From Paracoccus denitrificans (GTDB taxonomy: Bacteria > Pseudomonadota > Alphaproteobacteria > Rhodobacterales > Rhodobacteraceae), in contig VAFL01000010.1 in the NCBI GenBank assembly GCA_005768755.1, positions 76,131 through 140,130 of the forward strand: a DNA stretch of 64,000 nt, in the 5' to 3' direction. Each line of letters begins with the position of its first letter. The first letter of the stretch is position 1. The notes under the pieces are model-generated. The model searched no databases and was not told the origin of the DNA. It saw only the letters and a list, made by a program, of their open reading frames with translations. Positions 8,726 to 17,794 of this stretch are shown here, piece after piece. The position numbers and the translations under genes are program-made.

Positions 8726-9319
8726 CTATTCCAGGATCAGTGACAGCGCGATGGACCACATGACAATCGCGATGATCAGATCAAGCACCTGCCAGGCACG
8801 CGGTCTTGCAAAGATCGGCGCCAAAAGTCGCGAGCCATAGCCGAGCGCGAAGAAGAACAGAAAGGACCCGGTGATCGCACCACCGGCAAACGCCCGTTTG
8901 TCTGGAAAATCGGCCGATACCGCACCCAGCAGAACGACTGTATCCAGATAGACATGCGGGTTTGCCCAAGTGATCGCTGCAGCCGTCGCCATCGTTGCCC
9001 AGAAGGATTGCGCCTGTCCGGCTGCCCTCAGGCTTTCTCCGCCGCGCAGTGCCGAGCGCGCGGCCCGCAAGCCGTACCAGATCAGAAACGCGGCGCCGCC
9101 CCACCGCATCACCTCGGTGAACCAGGGCGCGACCTGGCTGAGAATGCCGGCACCAAACACCCCGAAGGTGACAAGTATCGCATCTGACAGCGCGCAAAAC
9201 AGGCAAAGGGCGAAGACATGTTGCCGCAAAAGACCCTGTCTTAGCACGAACGCATTCTGCGCCCCGATGGCAACGATAAGTGAAAGCCCGGTTCCAAGTC
9301 CGGCAAGATAGGCGTGCAT
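8726..9319 (-). CDS. LysE/ArgO family amino-acid exporter
   Basis: Inner-membrane exporter of 197 aa for basic amino acids (arginine/lysine). Its N-terminus GLGTGLSLIVAIGAQNAFVL is the signature of the ArgO/LysE branch, followed by about five more hydrophobic segments. The start MHAYL has an ideal AGGAGG six bases upstream; the longer in-frame reading does not. It is divergent from an ArgP-type LysR regulator, which is its usual activator. Confidence 0.92.
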   Translation of the reverse strand: MHAYLAGLGTGLSLIVAIGAQNAFVLRQGLLRQHVFALCLFCALSDAILVTFGVFGAGILSQVAPWFTEVMRWGGAAFLIWYGLRAARSALRGGESLRAAGQAQSFWATMATAAAITWANPHVYLDTVVLLGAVSADFPDKRAFAGGAITGSFLFFFALGYGSRLLAPIFARPRAWQVLDLIIAIVMWSIALSLILE

Positions 9320-9405
9320 GTGACCTCCTGAAAGTCTCGCCCGGACTTGCACCGGTACCTACGATAAGTAAAATTAAATGATCTGATGCGGAATTAGTTA
9401 TTCTG

Positions 9406-10278
9406 ATGCTGGACTATCCTGCGCTTGCTGCGCTATCGGAAATTGCCCGACGCGGATCATTCGAGGCCGCGGCCCATGCGTTGGGCGTCACCCAATCGGC
9501 AGTCTCGCAGCGCATCAAGACGCTGGAGGCGCGGGTGGGTCAGGTTCTGCTGGATCGTGGGCCGCCAGTCACCCCGACCGAGGCCGGACTGAGGCTGGTC
9601 GCGCATCTGGATCAGGTGCGATTGCTGGAAGCGGGGATTGCACGATCCGACAGCGGCGTCACGGAAATACCAGTGATCCGCATCGCCGTCACCGCCGACA
9701 GCCTGGCGACCTGGGTGATTGGCGCGCTGCCCGAAGCGCCGGGACTGCTGGATCTGGTCGTCGATGATCAGGATCACGCGGAAAACTGGCTGCGCGCCGG
9801 GCTGGTCAGCGGCGCGATCACCGCCACGCGCGGACCGGTCGCAGGCTGCGACAGCCATGCGCTTGGCGCGATGCGTTATCTGCCGACCGCCAGCCCCGCT
9901 TTCATTGCCCGCCATTTCGCCGAAGGCGTGACGCCTGCGACCCTGCGCCGCGCCCCCGCCTTGACCTTCAATGCAAAGGATGGCCTTCAGATCCAGTGGG
10001 CCGATCGCCATACTGGCCAGAAGATTGCGCTGCCCACCCATCTGATCCCCACCACGCAGGGATTCGCCCAAGCCGCGCGGCTTGGCATGGGCTGGGGCAT
10101 GAACCCGGAAATCCTGGTCAGGGCGGATCTTCGCGCGGGACGGCTGGCGCCGCTGATCGAAGAGGCCGCGCTTGATGTGCCGCTTTACTGGCAGGTGGCA
10201 CGGATCGTCGCGCCGCAACTGGCACCGCTGACGCGCGCGATCCGCAGGGCCGCGCGCGACGTCCTTATTCAGCCGTAA
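9406..10278 (+). CDS. argP: LysR family regulator, ArgP/LysG type
   Basis: DNA-binding activator of 290 aa. The winged helix-turn-helix occupies residues 1-60 (ALSEIARRGSFEAAAHALG, then TQSAVSQRIKTLE), followed by a periplasmic-binding-like effector domain. The order argO-argP in divergent orientation identifies it as the ArgP/LysG branch that senses lysine or arginine and switches on the exporter. The 86-bp gap between the two genes should hold the shared control region. It ends immediately before the convergent yebC stop, with no gap. Confidence 0.88.
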   Translation: MLDYPALAALSEIARRGSFEAAAHALGVTQSAVSQRIKTLEARVGQVLLDRGPPVTPTEAGLRLVAHLDQVRLLEAGIARSDSGVTEIPVIRIAVTADSLATWVIGALPEAPGLLDLVVDDQDHAENWLRAGLVSGAITATRGPVAGCDSHALGAMRYLPTASPAFIARHFAEGVTPATLRRAPALTFNAKDGLQIQWADRHTGQKIALPTHLIPTTQGFAQAARLGMGWGMNPEILVRADLRAGRLAPLIEEAALDVPLYWQVARIVAPQLAPLTRAIRRAARDVLIQP

Positions 10279-11022
10279 CTACAGCTGCGCCGCGATATCT
10301 TCAGACAAGTCGAAATTGCCGGTGACGTTCTGCACGTCATCGTCGTCTTCCAGCGTGTCGATCAGCTTCATCAGCTTCTGGGCCGTGTCCAGATCGGTGA
10401 TCTCGGTCGGTGCCTGTGGCTTCCAGATCAGCTTGGTCGTTTCTGATTCGCCCAGTTCCGCTTCCAGCGCTGCCGCGACATCATTCAGGTCGGTATCGGC
10501 GCAATAGATCCAATGGCCTTCTTCGTCCGATTCGACGTCATCGGCGCCCGCCTCGATCGCGGCCATCATCACCGTGTCGGCATCGCCAACGCTGGCGGGA
10601 TACATGATCTCTCCCTTGCGGTCGAACATGAAGGCCACGCTGCCGGTCTGGCCCATATCGCCGCCCGATTTGGTGAAATAGCTGCGCACGTTCGATGCGG
10701 TGCGATTGCGGTTATCGGTCATTGCCTCGACCATGATGGCGATTCCGTTCGGGCCATAACCTTCATACCGGATTTCGTCATAGTTTTCGGCATCGCCGCC
10801 GATGGCCTTCTTGATGGCCCGGTCGATCACGTCCTTGGGAACAGAGTTCGACTTGGCTTCCTTCACCGCCAGACGCAGGCGGGGGTTCTTGTCGGGATCG
10901 GGATCACCCATCTTCGCAGCGACGGTGATTTCCTTCGCGAGCTTCGAAAAAAGCTTCGAGCGGATGGCATCCTGACGGCCCTTGCGGTGCTGGATGTTCG
11001 CCCATTTGGAATGGCCTGCCAT
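10279..11022 (-). CDS. yebC: YebC/PmpR family transcription/translation factor
   Basis: Cytoplasmic protein of 247 aa with the family start MAGHSKWANIQHRKGRQDA and the later RNRTASNVRSYFTKSGGDMG and EGYGPNG motifs. Family members act as DNA-binding regulators or relieve ribosome stalling at proline-rich stretches. The start was taken at this conserved sequence rather than an upstream in-frame ATG. Usually found near ruvC; here it stands alone between an ArgP regulator and an SLC13 permease. Confidence 0.95.
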   Translation of the reverse strand: MAGHSKWANIQHRKGRQDAIRSKLFSKLAKEITVAAKMGDPDPDKNPRLRLAVKEAKSNSVPKDVIDRAIKKAIGGDAENYDEIRYEGYGPNGIAIMVEAMTDNRNRTASNVRSYFTKSGGDMGQTGSVAFMFDRKGEIMYPASVGDADTVMMAAIEAGADDVESDEEGHWIYCADTDLNDVAAALEAELGESETTKLIWKPQAPTEITDLDTAQKLMKLIDTLEDDDDVQNVTGNFDLSEDIAAQL

Positions 11023-11167
11023 GATCGGTGGTCCTTCGATATTCGGCATATGCGGGTTTCGGGCGCTTTTAATCCAGCCGGCACCCGGATCGCAAGGCTT
11101 CAGCGGCAATTGCGCATTTCGTCTGCCCGTTTATCCTGACCAACGCGAACATGAAAGGTGAACCCCC

Positions 11168-12949
11168 GTGACCCTGCCCCAGATTACACTGTTTTCGATC
11201 TTTGCCGCCGTCATGGTTCTGATGTTCGCGGGACGCTGGCGCTATGACCTGATCGCTTTCGCGGGACTTATGGCAGGGGTTCTGACCGGCGTCGTCCCAG
11301 AGGAAGACGCTTTCAGCGGCTTTGGCCATCCCGCCACAATGGTGGTCGCGCTTATCCTTGTCATGACTGCGGGACTGATGCGATCGGGCGCCGTCGCAGC
11401 GCTGACCCGGCTTCTGGTCAGGGACGGCCGTCCGGTCAGCCTGCATATCGCAGTCATGGCGGGGATCGGCGGCTTCCTGTCCGGGTTCATGAACAACATC
11501 GCGGCTTTGGCGATCATGATGCCCATTGATCTGCAAGTCGCGCGCCGTGCCGGCCGCGCAGCGGGCCTTACGCTGATGCCGCTGGCATTCGCCACAATTC
11601 TGGGCGGCATGCTGACACTGATCGGCACGCCGCCAAACCTGATCGTTTCGGGCTTTCGGCAGGATGCCCTGGGCGAGCCTTTCAGGATGTTCGACTTCCT
11701 GCCGGTCGGCGGCGCGGTGGCCGTCGCCGGAATCGCCTTTATCGCGCTGATCGGCTGGCGGCTGATCCCGCAGCGCCATTCGGCTGAAGCCGAAGGCGGC
11801 AACCAACCACTGCGCCGCTATCAGGCAGAGCTGGTCGTGACCGAAAACAGCGCACTCGTGGGCGGCACCCTTGCCGCCCTGCAGGAAGCAGCGCGCGCGG
11901 CCTCGATCCGGATCAACAAACTCAGCCATCATCATCACGCCGTCGAGGGAGAGCCAGAGGACATCACACTCGACGCAGGGGACGTGATTTCGCTGCGCAG
12001 TGCGCCGGACGCGCTTGACGAATTTCGCGCCAGCCAAAGGCTCAGCTATCCGGACGGCCGGTCAGAGGCACGCGCCCGAACACAACGCGAATCCGGCGAG
12101 CGTCTTGTCGAGTTTCTGGTCCCGGTAGGCGCCGAAATCAACGGCCGCACCGTGCAGAGCACGGGGTTGATAAATCGCCATGACACAGTGTTGATGGGGA
12201 TGCGGCGACGCGGTCGGATCATCACGGGCAACCTGCGCCGTGAGCGGATCGAGGCAGGTGATCTGCTGTTGCTGCTGGTGCCCGAAGGCCGACTGGATGG
12301 TCTTGTCGCGACCCTTGGGGTGCTGCCGCTGGAAGGCTCTGACCATGCGGTGTTGCGCGAATCCCAGATGTATCTGGCATTGGGATTGTTCGTCGGAGCG
12401 GTCGCCCTGACCAGTCTGGGGGTGGTGACGATGCCGATCGCACTGGGCTGCGTCGTCGTCGCCTATGTGCTTTTCGGCGTCTTGTCGATCAACGAAATCT
12501 ACGATCATGTCGACTGGCCCGTCATCGTTCTTCTCGGCTCGATGATACCATTGGGTCAGGCGCTTGATTCAACCGGTGGCACCACCCTGATTGCGTCCGG
12601 GCTGGCCAGCCTGACGGATGGCTATCCGGCATGGGTGGCACTGACCATGCTGATGGTCACGACGATGTTCATGTCGGATATCCTGAACAACAATGCCACG
12701 ACGATCATTGCCGCCCCGGTCGGCATCCGCCTGGCCGAGCAGCTGGGCGTCAATGCCGATGCCTTTCTCATGGGTATCGCCGTCTCTGCCTCATGCGCGT
12801 TCCTGACGCCTATCGGACATCAGAACAATACGCTGATCATGGGACCGGGCGATTACCGTTTCGGCGATTACTGGCGGCTCGGCCTGCCGCTTGAAGTCAT
12901 CGTGCTGCTCGTTTCGGTCCCGATGCTGCTGATGGTCTGGCCGCTATGA
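11168..12949 (+). CDS. SLC13/DASS family permease with TrkA-C domains
   Basis: Sodium-type anion symporter of 593 aa. Two blocks of hydrophobic helices flank a soluble central region (about residues 210-400) that contains two TrkA-C-like segments. SLC13 hallmarks are visible: FMNNIAALAIMMPI near 117 and SDILNNNATTIIAAPVGIRL near 500, the inverted-repeat SNT-type anion-binding loops. The start is a GTG with AAAGGTGA upstream. Likely substrates are sulfate or dicarboxylates; none can be singled out. A second protein of the same architecture lies nearby in the opposite orientation. Confidence 0.88.
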   Translation: MTLPQITLFSIFAAVMVLMFAGRWRYDLIAFAGLMAGVLTGVVPEEDAFSGFGHPATMVVALILVMTAGLMRSGAVAALTRLLVRDGRPVSLHIAVMAGIGGFLSGFMNNIAALAIMMPIDLQVARRAGRAAGLTLMPLAFATILGGMLTLIGTPPNLIVSGFRQDALGEPFRMFDFLPVGGAVAVAGIAFIALIGWRLIPQRHSAEAEGGNQPLRRYQAELVVTENSALVGGTLAALQEAARAASIRINKLSHHHHAVEGEPEDITLDAGDVISLRSAPDALDEFRASQRLSYPDGRSEARARTQRESGERLVEFLVPVGAEINGRTVQSTGLINRHDTVLMGMRRRGRIITGNLRRERIEAGDLLLLLVPEGRLDGLVATLGVLPLEGSDHAVLRESQMYLALGLFVGAVALTSLGVVTMPIALGCVVVAYVLFGVLSINEIYDHVDWPVIVLLGSMIPLGQALDSTGGTTLIASGLASLTDGYPAWVALTMLMVTTMFMSDILNNNATTIIAAPVGIRLAEQLGVNADAFLMGIAVSASCAFLTPIGHQNNTLIMGPGDYRFGDYWRLGLPLEVIVLLVSVPMLLMVWPL

Positions 12950-12967
12950 CCGCAGCCGACCGGGTCG

Positions 12968-13333
12968 TCACAGGCCGCCGGCATCGGCACTTCGGGCCGT
13001 CCAGTTGCGCGATTCCGGGGTCTTGAACAGTTTCCAGCGCCCGTCCGGCATGGTCACGACAATATCGGCAAACGGCTCTGCCAGACCTGCAGGCAACAGC
13101 GTGCCCGAATGAATCGTGACGTCGTATCGCGCAGGGATCGGGCAACGATCGAAACTGCCCGAGGCAGAGCCGACAACACCATCGCTGTGGCATTGCATCC
13201 CGTTCGAGAAATAAACGCTCAGCCGGCTGCCGACGAAGGTGACTTCATCGGGAACCGCGCGTTCATTCGGGATAGCGCAGCCTGCAAGTGCTGCGGCGGC
13301 CAGACCGGCGGCAAGAATGCGGATCGAGGACAT
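12968..13333 (-). CDS. Small predicted lipoprotein
   Basis: Exported 121-aa protein. The N-terminus has a short basic start, a hydrophobic core and the lipobox LAGC at residues 16-19, so the cysteine is probably lipidated. Two further cysteines (MQCHSDG and FDRCPIP) could form a disulfide. The mature domain is not recognised. It lies 12 bp after the second SLC13 permease on the same strand, where it could be co-transcribed, and runs convergent with the first. Confidence 0.7.
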   Translation of the reverse strand: MSSIRILAAGLAAAALAGCAIPNERAVPDEVTFVGSRLSVYFSNGMQCHSDGVVGSASGSFDRCPIPARYDVTIHSGTLLPAGLAEPFADIVVTMPDGRWKLFKTPESRNWTARSADAGGL

Positions 13334-13345
13334 TGGCTCTACTCC

Positions 13346-15127
13346 CTACAAGGGCCAGAAAATCGGGATCACCAGCGCGGCGGTAAGCGCCATCAGCAAG
13401 TTCAGCGGTGCCCCGACCTTGATGAAATCACTGAATCGATAGCCCCCCGGACCGTATACCAGCGTATTGGTCTGATAGCCAATGGGTGTGGCAAAACTGG
13501 CCGATGCCCCCATCATCACGGCAATGATCAGCGGGCGCGGATCGACGCCCAGCGAATGGGCCAGCGAAATTGCAACCGGCGTGACGATCACGGCCACGGC
13601 ATTGTTTGTCACCGTTTCGGTCAGGAACATCGCCAGCAGATATACGGCCAGCACGAGCGCCCAACTGGGCAAATCGGTCAATGCAGGGGCGATCCAGTTC
13701 ACCACCAGTTCCACGGCGCCTGATCCGTCCAGCCCGGCCCCGACTGCCAGCATGGCGAAAATCAACGCCAGCAACCGCCCGTCGACAAAACTCAGCGCCT
13801 CGTCGGCGTCGATGCACCGCGTCCCCAGCACAATGGCCACCCCGATAAAGGCAAGAAGCTGGATCGGCGCGATATCGAAGGCCGACAGCGTCACGACCCC
13901 GGCCAGCACGGCGACCACGATCGGCGCATGCCTGCGGCGAAAGGCCCGATCAGAGGGGGCCGAAACCTCGACCATTTCCATATCCGCAGAAAGCCGCTGA
14001 ATATCGGCAGAGGCGCCTTCCAGCAGCAGCGTGTCGCCCACGCGCACGACCAGATCGTCAAGCTGACGCCCGATATTCTGGTTCCGCCGGTGCGCAGCAA
14101 GCACGTAAACGCCATAACGCCGACGCAAGCGCATGGAGCCAAGCGATCTGCCGATCATGTGGCATCCCGGCGTAATCAGCACCTCGACCGTGCTGGTCTG
14201 GACAGAGCTCAGCTTGTCTACCATGCGCAGGTCCTTGTTGCCCTGCAGGCCAAGTACTTCCGACATTGGCGTACGCAGAACGACCCTGTCGCCGGCTTCC
14301 AGCACCACCGCCGCCAGGTCGCGGCGCAACGAGGCATCACCACGCAACACGTCGATGACGCGCGCATTCTCGCGCGTGAAAATATCGACCTCATCCAGCT
14401 TCCGGCCGATCAACGTGCTGTCCTCGGGGATTGCCACCTCGGTGAAGAACTTCATCTTCGAACGCGACGACGACATCAGCGCCGACATCGAATCGCGTTC
14501 AGGCAGCAGCTTCGGTGCTATGAACAGCAGATAGGCAAGGCCGACAACGGCCATGACAAGTCCGACCGGCGTAATCTCGAAAATCCCGAAGGCAGGTTCC
14601 CCCGAAGCGCGCGCCACCCCGTCCACCAGCAGGTTGGTCGAGGTCCCGATCATCGTGACGGTCCCGCCCAGAATGGACAGATAGGACAGCGGCATCAACA
14701 ATTTGGACGGTGCCTGATCCAGTTCGCGCGCAAGCTGCATGAAGATCGGCATCATCACGACGACAAGTGGCGTGTTGTTAACAAAAGCCGACATGGCCAG
14801 AACCGTCGCCGAAAGGCCGGCCAGTGTCATGAAGGGGCGCTGTTTGGCGTGACGCGCAGCGTGCTGACCTATCCAGTCCAGCGCACCAGTGCGCACAAGC
14901 CCGCCTACGATGATGAACATGAACGTGATCGTCCACGGCGCAGGGTTCGCCAGCACCTTGGGCACGTCTTCAACAGACAGTATCCCCAGGAACAACAGCA
15001 CCGCCGCACCGATAATGGCTGTCACCTCTGGCGGATACTGTTCGCGTACGAACAAGGTCAGCATTCCGGCGATTATGAAGATCGTGACGATCGCCGAGGT
15101 CGTTCCCGCAAGCTCGATGCCGAACAT
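13346..15127 (-). CDS. SLC13/DASS family permease with TrkA-C domains (second copy)
   Basis: Inner-membrane anion permease of 593 aa, the same length and architecture as the gene at 11168. Conserved SLC13 loops are AFVNNTPLVVVMMPIF near residue 115 and TETVTNNAVAVIVTPVAISL near 515; the central cytoplasmic region has two TrkA-C modules. The ATG at 15127 has GAGGT upstream, while the alternative in-frame start 45 bp earlier lacks one. The two proteins are clearly diverged paralogues, not a recent duplication. Substrate unknown. Confidence 0.88.
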   Translation of the reverse strand: MFGIELAGTTSAIVTIFIIAGMLTLFVREQYPPEVTAIIGAAVLLFLGILSVEDVPKVLANPAPWTITFMFIIVGGLVRTGALDWIGQHAARHAKQRPFMTLAGLSATVLAMSAFVNNTPLVVVMMPIFMQLARELDQAPSKLLMPLSYLSILGGTVTMIGTSTNLLVDGVARASGEPAFGIFEITPVGLVMAVVGLAYLLFIAPKLLPERDSMSALMSSSRSKMKFFTEVAIPEDSTLIGRKLDEVDIFTRENARVIDVLRGDASLRRDLAAVVLEAGDRVVLRTPMSEVLGLQGNKDLRMVDKLSSVQTSTVEVLITPGCHMIGRSLGSMRLRRRYGVYVLAAHRRNQNIGRQLDDLVVRVGDTLLLEGASADIQRLSADMEMVEVSAPSDRAFRRRHAPIVVAVLAGVVTLSAFDIAPIQLLAFIGVAIVLGTRCIDADEALSFVDGRLLALIFAMLAVGAGLDGSGAVELVVNWIAPALTDLPSWALVLAVYLLAMFLTETVTNNAVAVIVTPVAISLAHSLGVDPRPLIIAVMMGASASFATPIGYQTNTLVYGPGGYRFSDFIKVGAPLNLLMALTAALVIPIFWPL

Positions 15128-15208
15128 CAATACCTCAAATACACGGCCGGCGAGGCCGGTCAATCGGCGCATCTTTGGCCGATACGGCCCGGCAGTGCAA
15201 GAAGGCGC

Positions 15209-16033
15209 TTAGGTCTCTGGCAGGCTGGGCGACAGTCGCCCCCCCTCACGCACAGGCCAGATCGTCCTGGCCAGACCCGTTCGGTCATCGGTTTCGACAA
15301 GGACGCCTGACAGGGTCACGTCGCCCTGCGCCGGCGTAAAGCGCTCTTTGTTCATTCCGGTCACGAAGCGGCGCATCGGTTCGTCCTTTTCCATGCCGAT
15401 GATACTGTCGTAGTCTCCGCACATGCCGGCGTCCGTCATGTATCCTGTGCCACGCCGCAGGATCTGCGCATCGCCTGTGGGAACATGGGTATGCGTGCCG
15501 ACGACAAGGCTTGCCCGTCCGTCGCAGAAGTGGCCGGCAGCCATCTTTTCGGACGTCGCCTCGGCATGAAAATCGATCAGCGCCGCCTGAATTCCCGCCA
15601 TCGCCCCCATGGGATGGGCGCGCAACGCAAGGTCCAACGCCGAGAACGGATCATCGAAGGCCCGGCGCATGAACACATTGCCCAGAACCTGCGCGACCAT
15701 GACCTTGCGCCCTCGGCTCGCATCGAAAATACCGACGCCACGGCCCGGCGCATCCTTGGCAAAATTGATCGGGCGAATGACGCGCGGCTCTTTCTGAATG
15801 AAGCCCAGCATGTCCTTCTGATCGAAGGCATGGTCGCCCAGCGTCACGACATCGGCGCCGGCATCCAGAAGAACCTGCGCATGCCCGCCCGTCAGGCCCA
15901 TCCCACCCGAGGCGTTCTCTCCGTTCACCACACAGAAATCCACGCGCAGCTTCGCCCTCAGCGCTGCAAGCCTGTCAACAACAGCCGCGCGGCCCGCCCG
16001 CCCCATCACATCGCCCAGAAACAGCAAGCGCAT
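15209..16033 (-). CDS. TIGR00282/YmdB family metallophosphoesterase
   Basis: Predicted cytoplasmic phosphodiesterase of 274 aa. The start MRLLFLGDVMGRAGR holds the first metal ligand (GDxxG), followed by VVNGENASGGMG, VTLGDHAFDQ and HAEATSEK, and VVGTHTHVPTGDAQIL near the end, all conserved in YmdB/DR1281 proteins that hydrolyse cyclic nucleotides. The ATG has AAGGG upstream. Upstream lies the divergent chemoreceptor gene with a 174-bp gap. Confidence 0.9.
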   Translation of the reverse strand: MRLLFLGDVMGRAGRAAVVDRLAALRAKLRVDFCVVNGENASGGMGLTGGHAQVLLDAGADVVTLGDHAFDQKDMLGFIQKEPRVIRPINFAKDAPGRGVGIFDASRGRKVMVAQVLGNVFMRRAFDDPFSALDLALRAHPMGAMAGIQAALIDFHAEATSEKMAAGHFCDGRASLVVGTHTHVPTGDAQILRRGTGYMTDAGMCGDYDSIIGMEKDEPMRRFVTGMNKERFTPAQGDVTLSGVLVETDDRTGLARTIWPVREGGRLSPSLPET

Positions 16034-16207
16034 CGCAAATCCCTTCAAAACCATGCCGTTCTAGCGATCAACCGGCACAGAAGTCCATGCCATCCGCGAA
16101 CCCAGGCAGGCGTCCGGTCCGCGTTCATTCAAATTTTACGTTCACAATCAAACAGTTCTTAACGTTTGGCGGCTATAGCTGATCCCGAACCAGAAACGAG
16201 GACAGCC

Positions 16208-17521
16208 ATGACCGAATCATTCTCTCTCAGCGACAGTGATCGCATCAAGGCGCTGAGCCTTGCGCAGGCGATGATTGAATTCAAACCAGACGGAACCATC
16301 GTCGAAGCGAACGAGAACTTTCTGCAACTGATGGGCTACCGGCGCGAGGATATCATCGGTCGGCATCACCGCATCTTTGCGCGCCCGGACTTTGCCAACA
16401 GTCTGGAATATGCAGATTTCTGGCGCCAACTTGGATCGGGCGCAGCATTCACCGGCGAATTCGACCGCGTGACACGCTCGGGAAAGACCGTCTGGATCAA
16501 CGGCAGTTATGTGCCGCTGCTGGACCAGGCGGGCCGTGTGGTGGGCGTTCTGAAGATGGCAACCGACATCACCGAAAACAAGGCGGCAATGGCCAGCATC
16601 ATCGACGCCTTGGGCAAACTGGCGGATGGCAAGCTGACGCATCGTTTGACCCAGGACTTCCCGGCCGAGTTCTGCGCGGTGCGCGACTCGTTCAATCGCA
16701 CTGTCGAGAACTTCGCTGTCATGGTTGATGACATCCGGCAGCGCGCCACCCTTATCAACGAGGAGGCCAGTCAGATCGCCAAAGGCGCGGATGACCTGGC
16801 AAGACGCGGTGAAAGCCAGGCCGCCTCACTGGAGCAGACGGCCGCCGCGGTCGAGCAGATTTCGGGCAATACCTCCATGACCAGCTCGGCTGCGCAGGAT
16901 GCCAATGGTGCTGCACAGGAAGCAGAAAAGGTCGTGAAACACGGCAACGATGTCGTCGTCGATGCAGTGGCCGCGATCGAGAGGATCGAGCAGCATACCA
17001 AAAGCATGGGCGAATTTACCCGCGTGATCGAGAATTTCGCCTTCCAGACGAACCTTCTGTCAATCAACGCCGCTGTCGAGGCCGCGCGTGCAGGCGAAGT
17101 TGGTCGCGGCTTCGCCGTGGTAGCACAAGAAGTCCGAAATCTGGCGCAACAGTCGGGCAAAGCCTCTCAAAGCATTGCCGAACTGATCGGAAAAAGCGAA
17201 GCCGAGGTTCAATCGGGCGTGGAACTGGTGCGCCAGACGGGCTCGGCGCTGAACAATATCCAGACTGCCGTGCGCGGTGTCGTCAGCAACATCTCGGGCA
17301 TCGCGCACGCAACGGCAGAGCAATCGACAGGCGTGCAGGAAGTATCTTCAGCGCTTTCCCATCTGGACAGTGTGAACCAGGCCAATCTTTCGATGTCTGA
17401 AAGCTATGCCACCGCCGCCGCTTCGCTTTCTTCGCAGGTCACCGAATTGACCCAGTTGCTTGACAAGTTCGAAACGGAAAGCGTTCGCAGCAAGTCTGGC
17501 GTGTATCGCAACGTCGCCTGA
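16208..17521 (+). CDS. Soluble PAS-domain methyl-accepting chemotaxis protein
   Basis: Cytoplasmic chemoreceptor of 437 aa without transmembrane segments. A PAS sensor (about residues 10-125, with DGTIVEANENFLQLMGYRRE) is followed by a short linker and the methyl-accepting signalling hairpin. Its conserved tip reads AFQTNLLSINAAVEAARAGE near 280-300, then GRGFAVVAQEVRNLAQ. This architecture is the Aer/BdlA-like group sensing redox or an internal ligand. The ATG has GAGGA upstream. No che genes are adjacent, so its signalling partners lie elsewhere. Confidence 0.92.
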   Translation: MTESFSLSDSDRIKALSLAQAMIEFKPDGTIVEANENFLQLMGYRREDIIGRHHRIFARPDFANSLEYADFWRQLGSGAAFTGEFDRVTRSGKTVWINGSYVPLLDQAGRVVGVLKMATDITENKAAMASIIDALGKLADGKLTHRLTQDFPAEFCAVRDSFNRTVENFAVMVDDIRQRATLINEEASQIAKGADDLARRGESQAASLEQTAAAVEQISGNTSMTSSAAQDANGAAQEAEKVVKHGNDVVVDAVAAIERIEQHTKSMGEFTRVIENFAFQTNLLSINAAVEAARAGEVGRGFAVVAQEVRNLAQQSGKASQSIAELIGKSEAEVQSGVELVRQTGSALNNIQTAVRGVVSNISGIAHATAEQSTGVQEVSSALSHLDSVNQANLSMSESYATAAASLSSQVTELTQLLDKFETESVRSKSGVYRNVA

Positions 17522-17794
17522 ACACCATCCGATTGGCCGCGCCCGGCACATTGTTTCAGCCGGGCGCCACACCACGTCCCCTGCGGACGAGTTGCAGCAT
17601 TGGAACCGGGAAATGCCCGAGCACCAAGCGCCGCCTGACATATCCGCGGAAACCGCAAAATCGGCATCTGGCAGCAGAATTTACATCGAATGCCGATCGG
17701 GACCGCATTTGGACCCCATCGCGAAACTCTTCCCCGCGTCGTGCCGTAATTATATACTTGATCGGGACTCCTGTTGGGGAAGATGGACACAGTC

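Noticed and set aside
13928..15310. Plus-strand frame of 460 codons opposite the second SLC13 permease
   Set aside because: Rich in His, Arg and Gln as expected for an antisense reading of a membrane protein gene; no family signature.
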